Shown here one piece after another: positions 21,697 through 29,647 of a stretch of 32,744 nt of DNA. The DNA is taken from assembly GCA_035630615.1 (NCBI GenBank), contig DASQKI010000018.1, forward strand, positions 1 through 32,744. The letters run 5' to 3'. The notes beneath the pieces are model-generated. The model searched no databases, was not told where the DNA came from, and saw only the letters and a program-made list of their open reading frames with translations. This stretch comes from DATFRX01 sp035630615. GTDB taxonomy: Bacteria > Actinomycetota > Actinomycetes > Propionibacteriales > Nocardioidaceae. The position numbers were made by a program, and so were the translations under genes. Positions within the stretch are counted from its first letter, which is position 1. Every line of letters starts with the position of its first letter.

Positions 21697-22442
21697 GGCC
21701 CGCTCCGTCCGGGATCGGAGCCGTTCACCCGAAACAGCGAGCCGAGGCCTTCGTGGCGCGCGGGGGCGCCGGCCAGTCGCAGCCCTTCCCATACGGTCAC
21801 CTGGTTAGCCGTGAGTACGGGTTTGCCGGCCGCCCGCTCGAGGTCGTCGAGCCACCCGACCGTATGCAGTGCCGTGTCGGGCATCAAGACCGCCTCGGCC
21901 CCGTCGTGGTCGACCGAAGCGAGCAGGCCGAGTACGCCGTCGCGGCCGAGGGTGCCGACCTCCTCCGCGGTGATGATGTCGGCACTCGTCGAGGCGAGGA
22001 CCTCGACCCCGTCGGCCGTCAGGAAGTCGACGAATCGATCGACGACGTTTCTCGGGTAGGTTGCCGCGATGGCGACGCGCCGGACGCCGAGCGCTCGAAT
22101 CGCATGGGCGAAGGCGATCGACGTACTCGACGCGGGTCGTTCGAGTCGGGCCGCGACTTCGCCGACCTGGGTCCTGGCGCCGTCCCAGCCGAACACGAAG
22201 CTACCACTCGTGCAGGCCCACATCACCGCGTCCGGCGCGTGTGGCCGAAGCTCGTCGGCGCCGTCGGCCAGCCTCGTCGTCGACCCGAGGTCGAGCAGCG
22301 CGTCGACGCGATGGACGTCTTCTCCGACCGAGGTATGGACGACCGGTAGTGCAACGTCGTCGCCCAGAATCCCTTGTATCAAAGGGAAGTCGTCTTCTGC
22401 TGCGTATCCGGGATAGAGCAATCCCACGGTAGTCATCGGCAT
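21693..22442 (-). CDS. Asp/Glu racemase superfamily (maleate isomerase/EutA-like) enzyme 1
   Basis: A 249 aa protein of the maleate isomerase, arylmalonate decarboxylase and ectoine-utilisation EutA group. It starts TTVGLLYPGYAAEDDF and has the first catalytic Cys, C77, in WACTSGSFVFG. The second family motif, normally with Cys, reads MPDTALHTVGW, so D189 replaces the Cys. The end has GKPVLTANQVTVWEGLRLAG, usual for the family. The codon for D189 was checked directly (GAC). ATG 22442 is preferred to 22436 because of the AGGG 9 nt upstream. It forms an operon with the GntR gene by stop/start overlap. The family can racemise, isomerise or decarboxylate; with one Cys lost the reaction is uncertain. 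Confidence 0.82.
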   Translation of the reverse strand: MPMTTVGLLYPGYAAEDDFPLIQGILGDDVALPVVHTSVGEDVHRVDALLDLGSTTRLADGADELRPHAPDAVMWACTSGSFVFGWDGARTQVGEVAARLERPASSTSIAFAHAIRALGVRRVAIAATYPRNVVDRFVDFLTADGVEVLASTSADIITAEEVGTLGRDGVLGLLASVDHDGAEAVLMPDTALHTVGWLDDLERAAGKPVLTANQVTVWEGLRLAGAPARHEGLGSLFRVNGSDPGRSGP

Positions 22443-22513
22443 CGCGTTTGGCCCTGTTCTGCCAGCTGGACGGCGGCTCGTCCCCGGGCGACGGTGCCCG
22501 AGATGTCTGGCCG

Positions 22514-22546
22514 ATTGTTGACAATGGTACAGGCCGTCGATAGCTT
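22514..22546 (+). promoter_or_regulatory. ehuBCDA promoter with GntR-type operator (site 2)
   Basis: The operator ATTGTTGACAAT (22514-22525) contains the -35 TTGACA (22518-22523); after 17 bp comes TAGCTT (22541-22546). A bound regulator would cover the -35. The site lies in the 155-nt gap between divergent units, so it may also control the racemase-gntR operon. Confidence 0.82.
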
Positions 22547-22597
22547 GCGAACGCATCGCACGATCCCGGCGTCCAAACCCTCGTGGGGAGTAGTTTC

Positions 22598-23551
22598 GTG
22601 GCCGAGCATCCGCTGATCTCTCGTTCCCTGAATCGCAGGGGCTTCTTACGTGGCGGGCTGTCTGCTGGCGCGCTTCTCGGCGGCGCAGCCATGCTCGGGA
22701 CAGGGTGCAGCAAGGCCAACTTGACCGGCAACACGTTGAAGCGGGTCACCGACGAGGGCAAGATCCGGGTCGGATTCGCCCAGGAGCTGCCCTACGGGTA
22801 CGTCGACATCGACGGCAATCTCGTCGGTGAGTCTCCCGATGTCGCACGCGCCGTACTCGAGCGCATGGGCATCGGCGAGATGGAGGGCAAGCTCACCGGG
22901 TTCTCCGGACTAATCCCAGCGCTGCAGGCCGGCTACGTCGACATCGTCGCGGCTGGCATGTTCATCACTTCGGACCGGTGCGCTGCGGTGGCGTTCTCCG
23001 AGCCCGACTACTGCGTCGAAGAGGCCCTACTGGTGCCGGCTGGCAACCCCGACGACCTGTCCGACTATGGGTCGGTCGCCGACACAGGTGTTGTCCTCGG
23101 CCTGCTATCGGGTGCGTTCGAGCTCGAGTACGCCACCCAGGCAGGTGTCAGTGAGGACAACGTCTTCTTCGTGCCGGACGCCGCGAGCGGTTTCGACGCG
23201 GTGTCGAAGGGCACAGTCGACTGCTTCTCGCTGACCAGCCTGTCGCTCCGGTTCCTGCTGAAGAACCGCGACGAAGACGCCGAGGAAGTCGGCACCGGCC
23301 TGCAAGGCTCGGACGTCTGGGTGACTGACTCGTTCGTCCCGCTCTTCGAGGGTGAACCTGACAAGGGCTGCGGCGGTTTCGCGTTCCGGTCGGGCGACGA
23401 GGAGCTGCGCGTCGAGTTCAACAAGTACCTGATCGACATCCACGAGTCCGGCGAGTGGCTGGACATCGTCGAGCCCTACGGTTTCGGCGAGACGGAGATG
23501 CCGGACGACCGAACGACCGCGGACCTTTGTCCCGACGCAGAGTGGTTGTGA
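22598..23551 (+). CDS. ehuB: ABC transporter substrate-binding lipoprotein, EhuB-like (ectoine family)
   Basis: A 317 aa extracytoplasmic binding protein. GTG 22598 has GGGGAG at 22585-22590, 7 nt upstream. The N-terminus carries a twin-arginine motif (NRRGFLRGG, R13-R14) and a lipobox LGTGC with C37 as the lipid anchor, so a Tat-exported lipoprotein is likely. The mature part follows EhuB closely: ELPYGYVDIDGNLVGESPDVA, GFSGLIPALQAGYVDIVAAGMF, SDRCAAVAFSEP, and the end EPYGFGETEMP. From memory, ectoine in S. meliloti EhuB sits in an aromatic cage plus an Arg; the matching places here are Y66, F102, F122 and R127. The ligand may be ectoine or a related zwitterion. First gene of a four-gene import operon. 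Confidence 0.8.
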   Translation: MAEHPLISRSLNRRGFLRGGLSAGALLGGAAMLGTGCSKANLTGNTLKRVTDEGKIRVGFAQELPYGYVDIDGNLVGESPDVARAVLERMGIGEMEGKLTGFSGLIPALQAGYVDIVAAGMFITSDRCAAVAFSEPDYCVEEALLVPAGNPDDLSDYGSVADTGVVLGLLSGAFELEYATQAGVSEDNVFFVPDAASGFDAVSKGTVDCFSLTSLSLRFLLKNRDEDAEEVGTGLQGSDVWVTDSFVPLFEGEPDKGCGGFAFRSGDEELRVEFNKYLIDIHESGEWLDIVEPYGFGETEMPDDRTTADLCPDAEWL

Positions 23552-23555
23552 TCGC

Positions 23556-24266
23556 ATGCTGTCGGATGTCTGGGACTATCTCCCCAACCTGCTTCGAGGG
23601 GTGATCATCACCCTCGAGATCACCGGTGGTGCGGCGGTCGTCGGGCTGTTTACCGCGTTCGCCTCCGGGCTCATGGCTCGGTCGTCGTTGCGGATCGTGC
23701 GGATCGTCGCGCGGGTCTATGTCGAGGTGTTCCGCGGTACCTCGGCGGTCGTGCAGCTGTTCTGGATCTTCTTCGTGCTGCCGCTGCTCGTCGGCTGGCA
23801 GCTGTTTCCGATCTGGGCCGGCATACTCGCCTTGGGTCTCAACATCGGTGCTTATGGCTCCGAGGTCGTGCGTGGGTCGATCCGGGCGGTCCCGCGCGGC
23901 CAGTCCGAAGCTGCGGTCGCCCTGAGCTTCTCGCCAGCCGACCGGCTGCGTCGGATCATCCTTCCGCAGGCCTGGGTCGGGATGATCCCGCCGTTCGGCA
24001 ACTTGCTGATCGAGCTCCTGAAAGGATCGGCGCTGGTTTCGCTGATCACGGTCAGCGAGCTGACATTCGTCGGCCAAGGGCTGCGCCAACTCGAGGGCAA
24101 CACCGCGTTGATCTACTCCGTGGTGCTGATCATGTACTTCATCCTGGCCTACCTGATCACCATGGGGATGCGGTTCCTCGAACGACGTGCCAAGGCCTCG
24201 CTCGGCATGAGACCCGTCGCCTCGTCCAAGCCGTCTGACAAGCTCATACAGGACGTGCCCTCATGA
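23556..24266 (+). CDS. ehuC: Amino-acid ABC transporter permease, EhuC-like
   Basis: A 236 aa HisM-family permease with about five membrane helices. The FRGTSAVVQLFWIFFVLP segment is the usual HisMQ 'RGTP..VQ' motif. The coupling (EAA) loop is QSEAAVALSFSPADRLRRIILPQA, which docks the ATPase. Position right after the EhuB-like gene (4 nt gap) and ATGA overlap with the next permease show one operon. The C-terminal cytoplasmic tail (after RFLERRAKASLGM) is longer than usual by about 20 residues. Confidence 0.82.
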   Translation: MLSDVWDYLPNLLRGVIITLEITGGAAVVGLFTAFASGLMARSSLRIVRIVARVYVEVFRGTSAVVQLFWIFFVLPLLVGWQLFPIWAGILALGLNIGAYGSEVVRGSIRAVPRGQSEAAVALSFSPADRLRRIILPQAWVGMIPPFGNLLIELLKGSALVSLITVSELTFVGQGLRQLEGNTALIYSVVLIMYFILAYLITMGMRFLERRAKASLGMRPVASSKPSDKLIQDVPS

Positions 24267-24994
24267 TCGTCGTGACCGAAGCCTGCACCCCTGAGGACAC
24301 CGGCAAGTGGGAGTGGTGTCGCGTCGACGAGCTGCTCAACCCGCCGCCGGACGCGGCGTGGAACTCGCTCTACAACGGCCTGTGGATCACGATCCAAGCC
24401 ACGGTGATCGGCGCGATCATCGCCATCGTGCTGGGCCTGATCTTCGCCATCATGCGCCGCTCGTCGGTTCGCCCGGTCAGCTGGACCGCGACAGCGATCG
24501 TGGAGTTCATCCGTAGCACACCGTTGCTGGTGCAGCTCTTCTTCCTGTTCTTCGTCATCGTGCCGACGCTCTTCACCGGCATGGACGTCGAAACCCAGGC
24601 GAAGGTCGCCGGCTTCACCGGCCTCGGACTCCATTACGCGACCTACATGTCGGAGGTCTATCGGGCTGGCATCGACGGGGTGCCGAAGGGACAGTGGGAA
24701 GCCACCACGGCATTGAGCCTGCCGCGAGTGCGTGTCTGGACGAGCGTGATCCTGCCGCAGGCCATCCCGCGGGTGCTTCCCGCCCTCGGCAACTACGTGA
24801 TCGCCATGTTCAAAGAGGTGCCGCTGCTGTTCACCATCGGTGTCACCGAGATGCTCTTCGATGCCCAGAGCTATGGCTCGAGCACCTTCCACTACACCGA
24901 GGCGATCACGGTCGTCGGTGTCTTCTTCCTCGTCATCAGCATCATCACCGCGATCCCGATTCGACTGTTGGAGCGTCGTTATGGCCACCTCTGA
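24263..24994 (+). CDS. ehuD: Amino-acid ABC transporter permease, EhuD-like
   Basis: A 243 aa HisM-family permease forming a heterodimer with the preceding protein. The first ~35 residues (CTPEDTGKWEWCRVDELLN) are hydrophilic with two Cys, followed by the first helix NGLWITIQATVIGAIIAIVLGLIFAI. The motif IRSTPLLVQLFFLFF is the RSTP/VQ signature. The EAA loop is GQWEATTALSLPRVRVWTSVILPQA. The start overlaps the ehuC stop, and the ATPase start lies within its last codons. Confidence 0.82.
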   Translation: MIVVTEACTPEDTGKWEWCRVDELLNPPPDAAWNSLYNGLWITIQATVIGAIIAIVLGLIFAIMRRSSVRPVSWTATAIVEFIRSTPLLVQLFFLFFVIVPTLFTGMDVETQAKVAGFTGLGLHYATYMSEVYRAGIDGVPKGQWEATTALSLPRVRVWTSVILPQAIPRVLPALGNYVIAMFKEVPLLFTIGVTEMLFDAQSYGSSTFHYTEAITVVGVFFLVISIITAIPIRLLERRYGHL

Positions 24995-25799
24995 ACCCGT
25001 CGCCGGCGCACATCGGTCCAACGGCGCCGATCCGCTGATCTCGTTTGACAAGGTCGTCAAGCAGTTCGGCAGCCTCACGGTGCTGCGGGATCTCGACTTC
25101 AACGTCGCGTCGGGGGAGCGCGTGACGCTGATCGGTCCGAGCGGCTCCGGCAAGACCACGATCCTGCGGCTCCTGATGACGCTGGAGAAGGTCACGTCCG
25201 GGTCGATCACAGTCGACGGCGACAGCCTGACCCACATGGACAAGGGCGGCAAGCAGGTCGTCGCCGACGAGAAGCATTGTCGCCAGGTGCGTAAGAAGAT
25301 CGGGATGGTCTTCCAGTCGTTCAACCTGTTCCCCAACATGAACGTCATGCGCAACATCACCGAGGCGCCGGTCCGCGTGCTCGGCAAGTCGCGCGACGAG
25401 GCGGAGCAGCGGGCCAAGGAGCTGCTCGACATGGTCGGGCTCGGCGACAAGACCAACAACCATCCGAGCCAGCTGTCGGGCGGCCAGCAGCAGCGGGTCG
25501 CGATCGCCCGGGCGCTCGCGATGGAGCCCAAGGTCATGCTGCTCGACGAGGTGACGGCCGCCCTCGACCCGGAGTTGGTCGCCGACGTACTCAACGTGCT
25601 GCGCGACATCGCAAACACCACGGACATGACGATGCTGATCGTGACCCACGAGATGGGCTTCGCTCGAGACGTCTCCAACCGGGTGATGATGTTCGACCGA
25701 GGCCAGATCCTCGAGGAGGGGCCGCCGAGTCAGATCTTCGGCGAGCCCGAAAACGAGCGCACCCGTACATTCCTCAAGGCAGTCCTAGAGGAGCACTGA
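24981..25799 (+). CDS. ehuA: Amino-acid ABC transporter ATP-binding protein, EhuA-like
   Basis: A 272 aa ATPase. Walker A is GPSGSGKTT (K58), the Q-loop is GMVFQSFNLFPNM, the ABC signature is LSGGQQQRVAIARAL, Walker B is VMLLDEVTAALDPE, and the H-loop His is in VTHEMGFAR. The sequence between Walker A and the Q-loop has the ~20-residue insert common in EhuA proteins (THMDKGGKQVVADEKHCRQ). The ATG at 24981 overlaps the permease gene by 14 nt; an earlier frame from 24840 is a shadow of ehuD. Its last 26 nt overlap the 3' end of the convergent second racemase-like gene. Confidence 0.86.
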   Translation: MATSEPVAGAHRSNGADPLISFDKVVKQFGSLTVLRDLDFNVASGERVTLIGPSGSGKTTILRLLMTLEKVTSGSITVDGDSLTHMDKGGKQVVADEKHCRQVRKKIGMVFQSFNLFPNMNVMRNITEAPVRVLGKSRDEAEQRAKELLDMVGLGDKTNNHPSQLSGGQQQRVAIARALAMEPKVMLLDEVTAALDPELVADVLNVLRDIANTTDMTMLIVTHEMGFARDVSNRVMMFDRGQILEEGPPSQIFGEPENERTRTFLKAVLEEH

Positions 25800-26568
25800 C
25801 CTCGGGATCAAGCTCCGAGCGTTCGAGCAGCCGCTGGCCCGGGCCGATGGCCTCGCGTCCGATCGCGGCCAGCGCGGCCCACATGGTGACCTGGTTGGCG
25901 CTGAGTACTGGCTTGCCCAGAGCCGCCTCGGCACGGGCGATCAGGTCATAGGTCGCGAGGTTGGTGCAGCTGACGAAGATCGCCTCAGCCTCGATGTGAT
26001 CGGCGGCGATGATGAGTTCCTCGGTGCGCACGTACGGCACGGTCCAGATCCTGCCCTCGAGGCGGAGGTCGGTCCGCGACACCGTTTCGATGTTGGCCTC
26101 GGCGAGGAACTCGACGAGATGGTCGGTGACGTCGCTGACGTACGGCGTGGCGATCGCGACCCGCCTGGCGCCGACCTCTGCGATGGCCTGCAGCAGGGCG
26201 CCGGACGTCGTGACAGCCCGGATCGCGCCACCGTCGTGCATCGCCAGCCGCACCTGCTCCTCGCCGGCGAGCCCGCCGACGAAGCTGCCAGACGCGCAGG
26301 CGTACGCGACGACCTCGGCCTCGAGGGGTGTCAGGATGCGGGTTGCCTCGCGTACGTCGTCGACATTGCTGACCGTGGCGGCCATCTCGACGCCGACGTG
26401 TAGTGGATAGAACGGCGTCCGCGCCAGGTGGAGAGACACGTCGTCTGGCGTCCACCTCCACAGCTCGCGGTCGAGTGCGAGGTCGAACGGCGCGACGACG
26501 CCGAGGTGTCGCTGTGCGGACGGCTCCGGAGGCACCCGAACGCCGATGTCCGCCACTGTTATCGCCAT
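25774..26568 (-). CDS. Asp/Glu racemase superfamily (maleate isomerase/EutA-like) enzyme 2
   Basis: A 264 aa enzyme of the same superfamily as the product at 21693-22442 but only distantly similar. Here both catalytic Cys are kept: C91 in YACASGSFVGGL and C201 in FVSCTNLATYD. This is the arrangement of maleate cis-trans isomerases and EutA proteins. The end again has GKPVLSANQVTMWAALAAIG. ATG 26568 is preceded by GAGGTGG on the minus strand. The operator at 26637-26648 lies 69 nt upstream, so it is probably in the same regulon. Its product could isomerise or racemise an intermediate of the pathway; no substrate is indicated. Confidence 0.84.
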   Translation of the reverse strand: MAITVADIGVRVPPEPSAQRHLGVVAPFDLALDRELWRWTPDDVSLHLARTPFYPLHVGVEMAATVSNVDDVREATRILTPLEAEVVAYACASGSFVGGLAGEEQVRLAMHDGGAIRAVTTSGALLQAIAEVGARRVAIATPYVSDVTDHLVEFLAEANIETVSRTDLRLEGRIWTVPYVRTEELIIAADHIEAEAIFVSCTNLATYDLIARAEAALGKPVLSANQVTMWAALAAIGREAIGPGQRLLERSELDPEVSAPLGLP

Positions 26569-26636
26569 CTACCACCTCGCTTTGATGCCGCGTCTTGTCG
26601 CGGGACTTGACCGCCGATCCCCTCGCCTGAGGCGTG

Positions 26637-26670
26637 ATTGTTGACAATCGTACAAACGCGTCCCTAGCGT
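26637..26670 (+). promoter_or_regulatory. Promoter of the dehydrogenase-amidase operon with GntR-type operator (site 3)
   Basis: ATTGTTGACAAT (26637-26648) is identical to sites 1 and 2 in its 12-bp core and, like site 2, is followed by TACA after 2 nt. It includes the -35 TTGACA (26641-26646); TAGCGT (26665-26670) follows after 18 bp. Repressor binding would block the -35. The divergent racemase-like gene may share it. Confidence 0.82.
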
Positions 26671-26714
26671 CAACCACATCCGGCGTGAAGGGCCCTCACC
26701 CAGTGGAGCACATG

Positions 26715-27713
26715 ATGCAAGGCGGCGCGAAGACCCACACCGTCCGGCCCGTCGTCGCGGCCCTCTGCGGCGGCGAACGGCCCGACGGCATGGAGCCGAT
26801 CGAGGAGTTGGCCGACGTCCGCTACGTCGACGCCGACGGGTTGGCCGACGCGCTCCGAGGCGCCGAGGTGTTGTTCGTGTGGGACTTCCGCTCGGCCGCC
26901 CTGCGGGACGCGTGGGCCTCGGCCGACGCGCTGCGCTGGGTGCATGTCGCCGGCGCCGGCGTCGACCGCGTGCTGTTTCCGGAGCTCGCCGCGAGCCCCG
27001 TCGTCGTGACCAATTCGCGCGGTGTCTTCGACCGACCGATGGCGGAGTACGTGCTCGCGTTCGTCCTCGCGTTCGCGAAATACCTGCCGGCCACGCTGCG
27101 CTATCAGCAGGCCGGCGAGTGGCGCTACCGCGAGAGCGAGGACATCACCGGCAAGCGGGTCGTCATCGCCGGATCCGGATCGATCGGCCGCGAGATCGCC
27201 CGGATGCTTCGCGCCGTCGGCATGCAGGTGCATGGCGTCGGCCGTACTCCACGAGATACCGACCCGGACTTCGGGGTCGTCTCGGCGTCGAGTGAGCTGG
27301 TCGAGGTCGTACGCGATGCCGACTACGTCGTGGCAGTCGCGCCACTCACCGAGCAGACGCGACACATGATCAACGCGGACGTGCTGCGGGCTATGCCGTC
27401 GACGGCCCGGCTGATCAACGTCGGCCGCGGGCTGCTCGTCGACGACGATGCCCTGGTCGCGGCGCTCGAGGCGGGCGAGATCGCCGGCGCCGGACTCGAC
27501 GCGTTCGCCAAGGAGCCGCTGCCGTCGGACCATCCGTACTGGCGGCTCCCTCAGGTGATCGTCTCGCCGCACATGTCCGGCGACTCGATCGGATGGACCG
27601 ACCGGATCATCGGACTCTTCGCGGCGAACCTCCAGCGCTGGCTCGCCGAGGAGCCGCTGCGCAACGTCGTCGACAAGCGTGACGGCTTCGCGGCCGTCGA
27701 CGCGGGCCGTTGA
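26715..27713 (+). CDS. D-2-hydroxyacid dehydrogenase
   Basis: A 332 aa NAD(P)-dependent oxidoreductase of the D-isomer-specific 2-hydroxyacid dehydrogenase family. The Rossmann motif is GSGSIGREIARML (from G153), and the catalytic trio is R238 (NVGRGLLVDDDAL), E267 (AFAKEPLPSDHP) and H286 (SPHMSGDS). The last matches the GhrA-like 'PH.SG' variant rather than the formate dehydrogenase type. The frame is open from 26634, but that GTG lies in the operator and upstream of the probable transcription start; the ATG at 26715 has GGAG 6 nt upstream (26712 is also possible). First gene of an operon with the amidase and DUF3830 gene. It would interconvert a 2-oxo and a 2-hydroxy acid. Confidence 0.88.
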   Translation: MQGGAKTHTVRPVVAALCGGERPDGMEPIEELADVRYVDADGLADALRGAEVLFVWDFRSAALRDAWASADALRWVHVAGAGVDRVLFPELAASPVVVTNSRGVFDRPMAEYVLAFVLAFAKYLPATLRYQQAGEWRYRESEDITGKRVVIAGSGSIGREIARMLRAVGMQVHGVGRTPRDTDPDFGVVSASSELVEVVRDADYVVAVAPLTEQTRHMINADVLRAMPSTARLINVGRGLLVDDDALVAALEAGEIAGAGLDAFAKEPLPSDHPYWRLPQVIVSPHMSGDSIGWTDRIIGLFAANLQRWLAEEPLRNVVDKRDGFAAVDAGR

Positions 27714-27728
27714 GGAGACTGGAGCGCC

Positions 27729-29156
27729 ATGGATGACATCGCCCTGTTGAGCGCGACCGAGCTGGTGCGCCGCTATGCCGCCGGCGAGTTGTCGCCGGTC
27801 GACGCCACGCAGGCGGCACTCGACCGCGTCGACGCCTACGACTCCTCCGTCAACGCCCTGTGCCTGGTCGACCCCGATCGGGCGCTCGCGGCGGCACGCG
27901 AGTCCGAGGCTCGCTGGGCACGCGGCGAGCCGGTCGGGGCCGTCGACGGTGTGCCCACCACGATCAAGGACCTGCTGCCGACGAAGGGCTGGCCGACGCT
28001 ACGCGGATCGCGGCTGATCTCGCCCGACCAGGAGTGGGACGTCGACGCGCCGGCGACCGCGCGGCTGCGGGAGCAGGGTGCCGTGCTGATCGGCAAGACG
28101 ACGACGCCCGAGTTTGGCTGGAAGGGCGTCACCGACAGCCTGCTCTGCGGCCCGACCGGCAACCCGTGGGCACCGTCTCGAACGGCCGGCGGATCGAGCG
28201 GCGGGAGCGCGACGGCCGTGGCGCTCGGCATGGGAGCCCTGTCGGTCGGCACCGACGGTGGAGGCTCGGTACGGATCCCGGCGGGCTTCTCGGGCGTCGT
28301 CGCGCTGAAGCCGACGTACGGTCGGGTGCCGCTCTATCCGCCGAGTCCGTTCGGCACGCTTGCCCACATCGGGCCGATGACCCGTTCCGTCAGCGACGCG
28401 GCGTTGATGATGGACGTGCTCACGGGACCTGACGTACGCGACTGGTCCGGCCTCGCGCCGGAGTCCGGCTCCTACCGCGACGGTCTCGACGCCGGCGTCG
28501 CGGGGCTGCGGATCGCCTACAGCCCTCGACTCGGCTACGTCGACGTCGATCCCGAGGTCGAAGCGCTGGTGCTCAAGGCGGTCGGTGTGCTCGCCGAGCT
28601 CGGTGCGGTCGTCGAGGAGGTCGACCCCGGGTTCGACGACCCCGTTGCGGCCTATCACACCTTGTGGTTCAGCGGCGCCGCCAAGGTGGTGCTGGCCTAC
28701 GGCGACGACGTGCTCGGTCGAATCGACGCGGGGCTCGCCGAGGCAGTCGAGGAGGGTCGGCGATATACGGCGCTCGACTATCTCGACGCGACGGCGGTCC
28801 GGATGGATCTCGGCGTACGCATGGGGCAGTTTCACGAGCAATACGACCTGCTCGTCACGCCGACGCTGCCGGTGCCGGCGTTCGAGGCCGGTGTCGAGGT
28901 CCCGGCCGGATCGGGAATGCGTCGATGGACCGAGTGGACGCCGTTCAGCTATCCGTTCAACCTCACACAGCAGCCGGCGGCGAGCGTGCCCTGCGGGCTC
29001 ACCGACGCGGGACTGCCGGTCGGGCTGCACGTGGTGGGACCGCGGCACGCCGATGCGCTGGTGTTGCGCGCCTGCCGGGCCTACGAGGCTGCCTCCACCT
29101 GGCGGTGGCCCCAACCTGGCGATGACTGGTCAACGAGCGACTGGAGCGACGACTGA
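27729..29156 (+). CDS. Amidase signature (AS) family amidohydrolase
   Basis: A 475 aa amidase. The Ser-cisSer-Lys triad is K80 (TTIKDLL), S156 (TAGGSSGGSATAVA) and S180 (GTDGGGSVRIPAG). The remainder (PTYGRVPLYPPSPFGTLAHIGPMTRSVSDAAL and the end QQPAASVPCGLTDAGLPVGLHVVG) is standard for the family. It differs from GatA by context: no gatC or gatB is nearby. The likely role is to hydrolyse an amide, or a cyclic or carbamoyl derivative, of the imported compound. The start follows GGAG about 5 nt upstream (AGACTGGAGCGCC). The stop overlaps the next ATG by one base. Confidence 0.92.
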   Translation: MDDIALLSATELVRRYAAGELSPVDATQAALDRVDAYDSSVNALCLVDPDRALAAARESEARWARGEPVGAVDGVPTTIKDLLPTKGWPTLRGSRLISPDQEWDVDAPATARLREQGAVLIGKTTTPEFGWKGVTDSLLCGPTGNPWAPSRTAGGSSGGSATAVALGMGALSVGTDGGGSVRIPAGFSGVVALKPTYGRVPLYPPSPFGTLAHIGPMTRSVSDAALMMDVLTGPDVRDWSGLAPESGSYRDGLDAGVAGLRIAYSPRLGYVDVDPEVEALVLKAVGVLAELGAVVEEVDPGFDDPVAAYHTLWFSGAAKVVLAYGDDVLGRIDAGLAEAVEEGRRYTALDYLDATAVRMDLGVRMGQFHEQYDLLVTPTLPVPAFEAGVEVPAGSGMRRWTEWTPFSYPFNLTQQPAASVPCGLTDAGLPVGLHVVGPRHADALVLRACRAYEAASTWRWPQPGDDWSTSDWSDD

Positions 29157-29644
29157 TGGCCCGACACCTGACGATCAGCCTCGACAAGCGAGGCGTCTCC
29201 TGCATGGCTCGACTGCTCGACGCGGAGGCGCCGCTCACGTGCGCCGCGGTGTGGGAGGCGCTGCCGCAGTCGGCTTCGGTGTTTCACGGCAAGTACGCCC
29301 GCAACGAGATCTACACCCTCGTGCCCGCGTTCGCCGAGCGGGAGCCGGGGCTCGAAAACTCGACGGTGACGCCGATTCCGGGCGACGTGTGCTACTTCAA
29401 CTTCACCGGCGGGCAGCTGCTCAATCCGGCCTACGGCTATGCGGAGCAAGGAGAGTTGGGCAACGTCGTCGACCTGGCGCTGTTTTACGGGCGCAACAAC
29501 CTGCTGATCAACGGCGATGTGGGATGGGTGCCGGGCACGGTGTTCGCCTCGGTGATCGACGGTCTCGACGCGATGGCGGACGCCTGCAACGACCTCTGGA
29601 TGCGTGGCGTCGCGGGCGAAACCCTCACCTTCGCCCGCGTCTAA
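29156..29644 (+). CDS. DUF3830 family protein (cyclophilin-like fold)
   Basis: A 162 aa cytosolic protein. The layout fits DUF3830: an initial strand LTISLDKRGVSCMARLLDAEAPLTCAAVWEALP, then SVFHGKYARNEIYTLVP, a Gly/Pro turn PIPGDVCYFNFTGGQLL, and ALFYGRNNLLINGDVGWVPGTVFASV. This resembles the small cyclophilin-like beta barrels. DUF3830 genes are often found with Asp/Glu racemase-like enzymes and amidases, as here, but no activity is established. It is the last gene of the operon and starts inside the amidase stop (TGATG). A short 22-bp repeat array begins right after its stop. Confidence 0.8.
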   Translation: MARHLTISLDKRGVSCMARLLDAEAPLTCAAVWEALPQSASVFHGKYARNEIYTLVPAFAEREPGLENSTVTPIPGDVCYFNFTGGQLLNPAYGYAEQGELGNVVDLALFYGRNNLLINGDVGWVPGTVFASVIDGLDAMADACNDLWMRGVAGETLTFARV

Positions 29645-29647
29645 CCG

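Noticed and set aside
26634..26714. N-terminal extension of the hydroxyacid dehydrogenase from GTG 26634
   Set aside because: This start lies inside the operator and upstream of the predicted transcription start; the extra residues have no counterpart in the family.
27729..29156. GatA subunit of glutamyl-tRNA(Gln) amidotransferase
   Set aside because: gatB and gatC are not nearby, and the gene is in an inducible catabolic operon under a GntR-type operator.
29156..29644. Peptidyl-prolyl isomerase (cyclophilin)
   Set aside because: The fold may be cyclophilin-like, but the classical cyclophilin active-site motifs (FHRVI, GPNTNGSQFF type) are absent; the pattern fits DUF3830.
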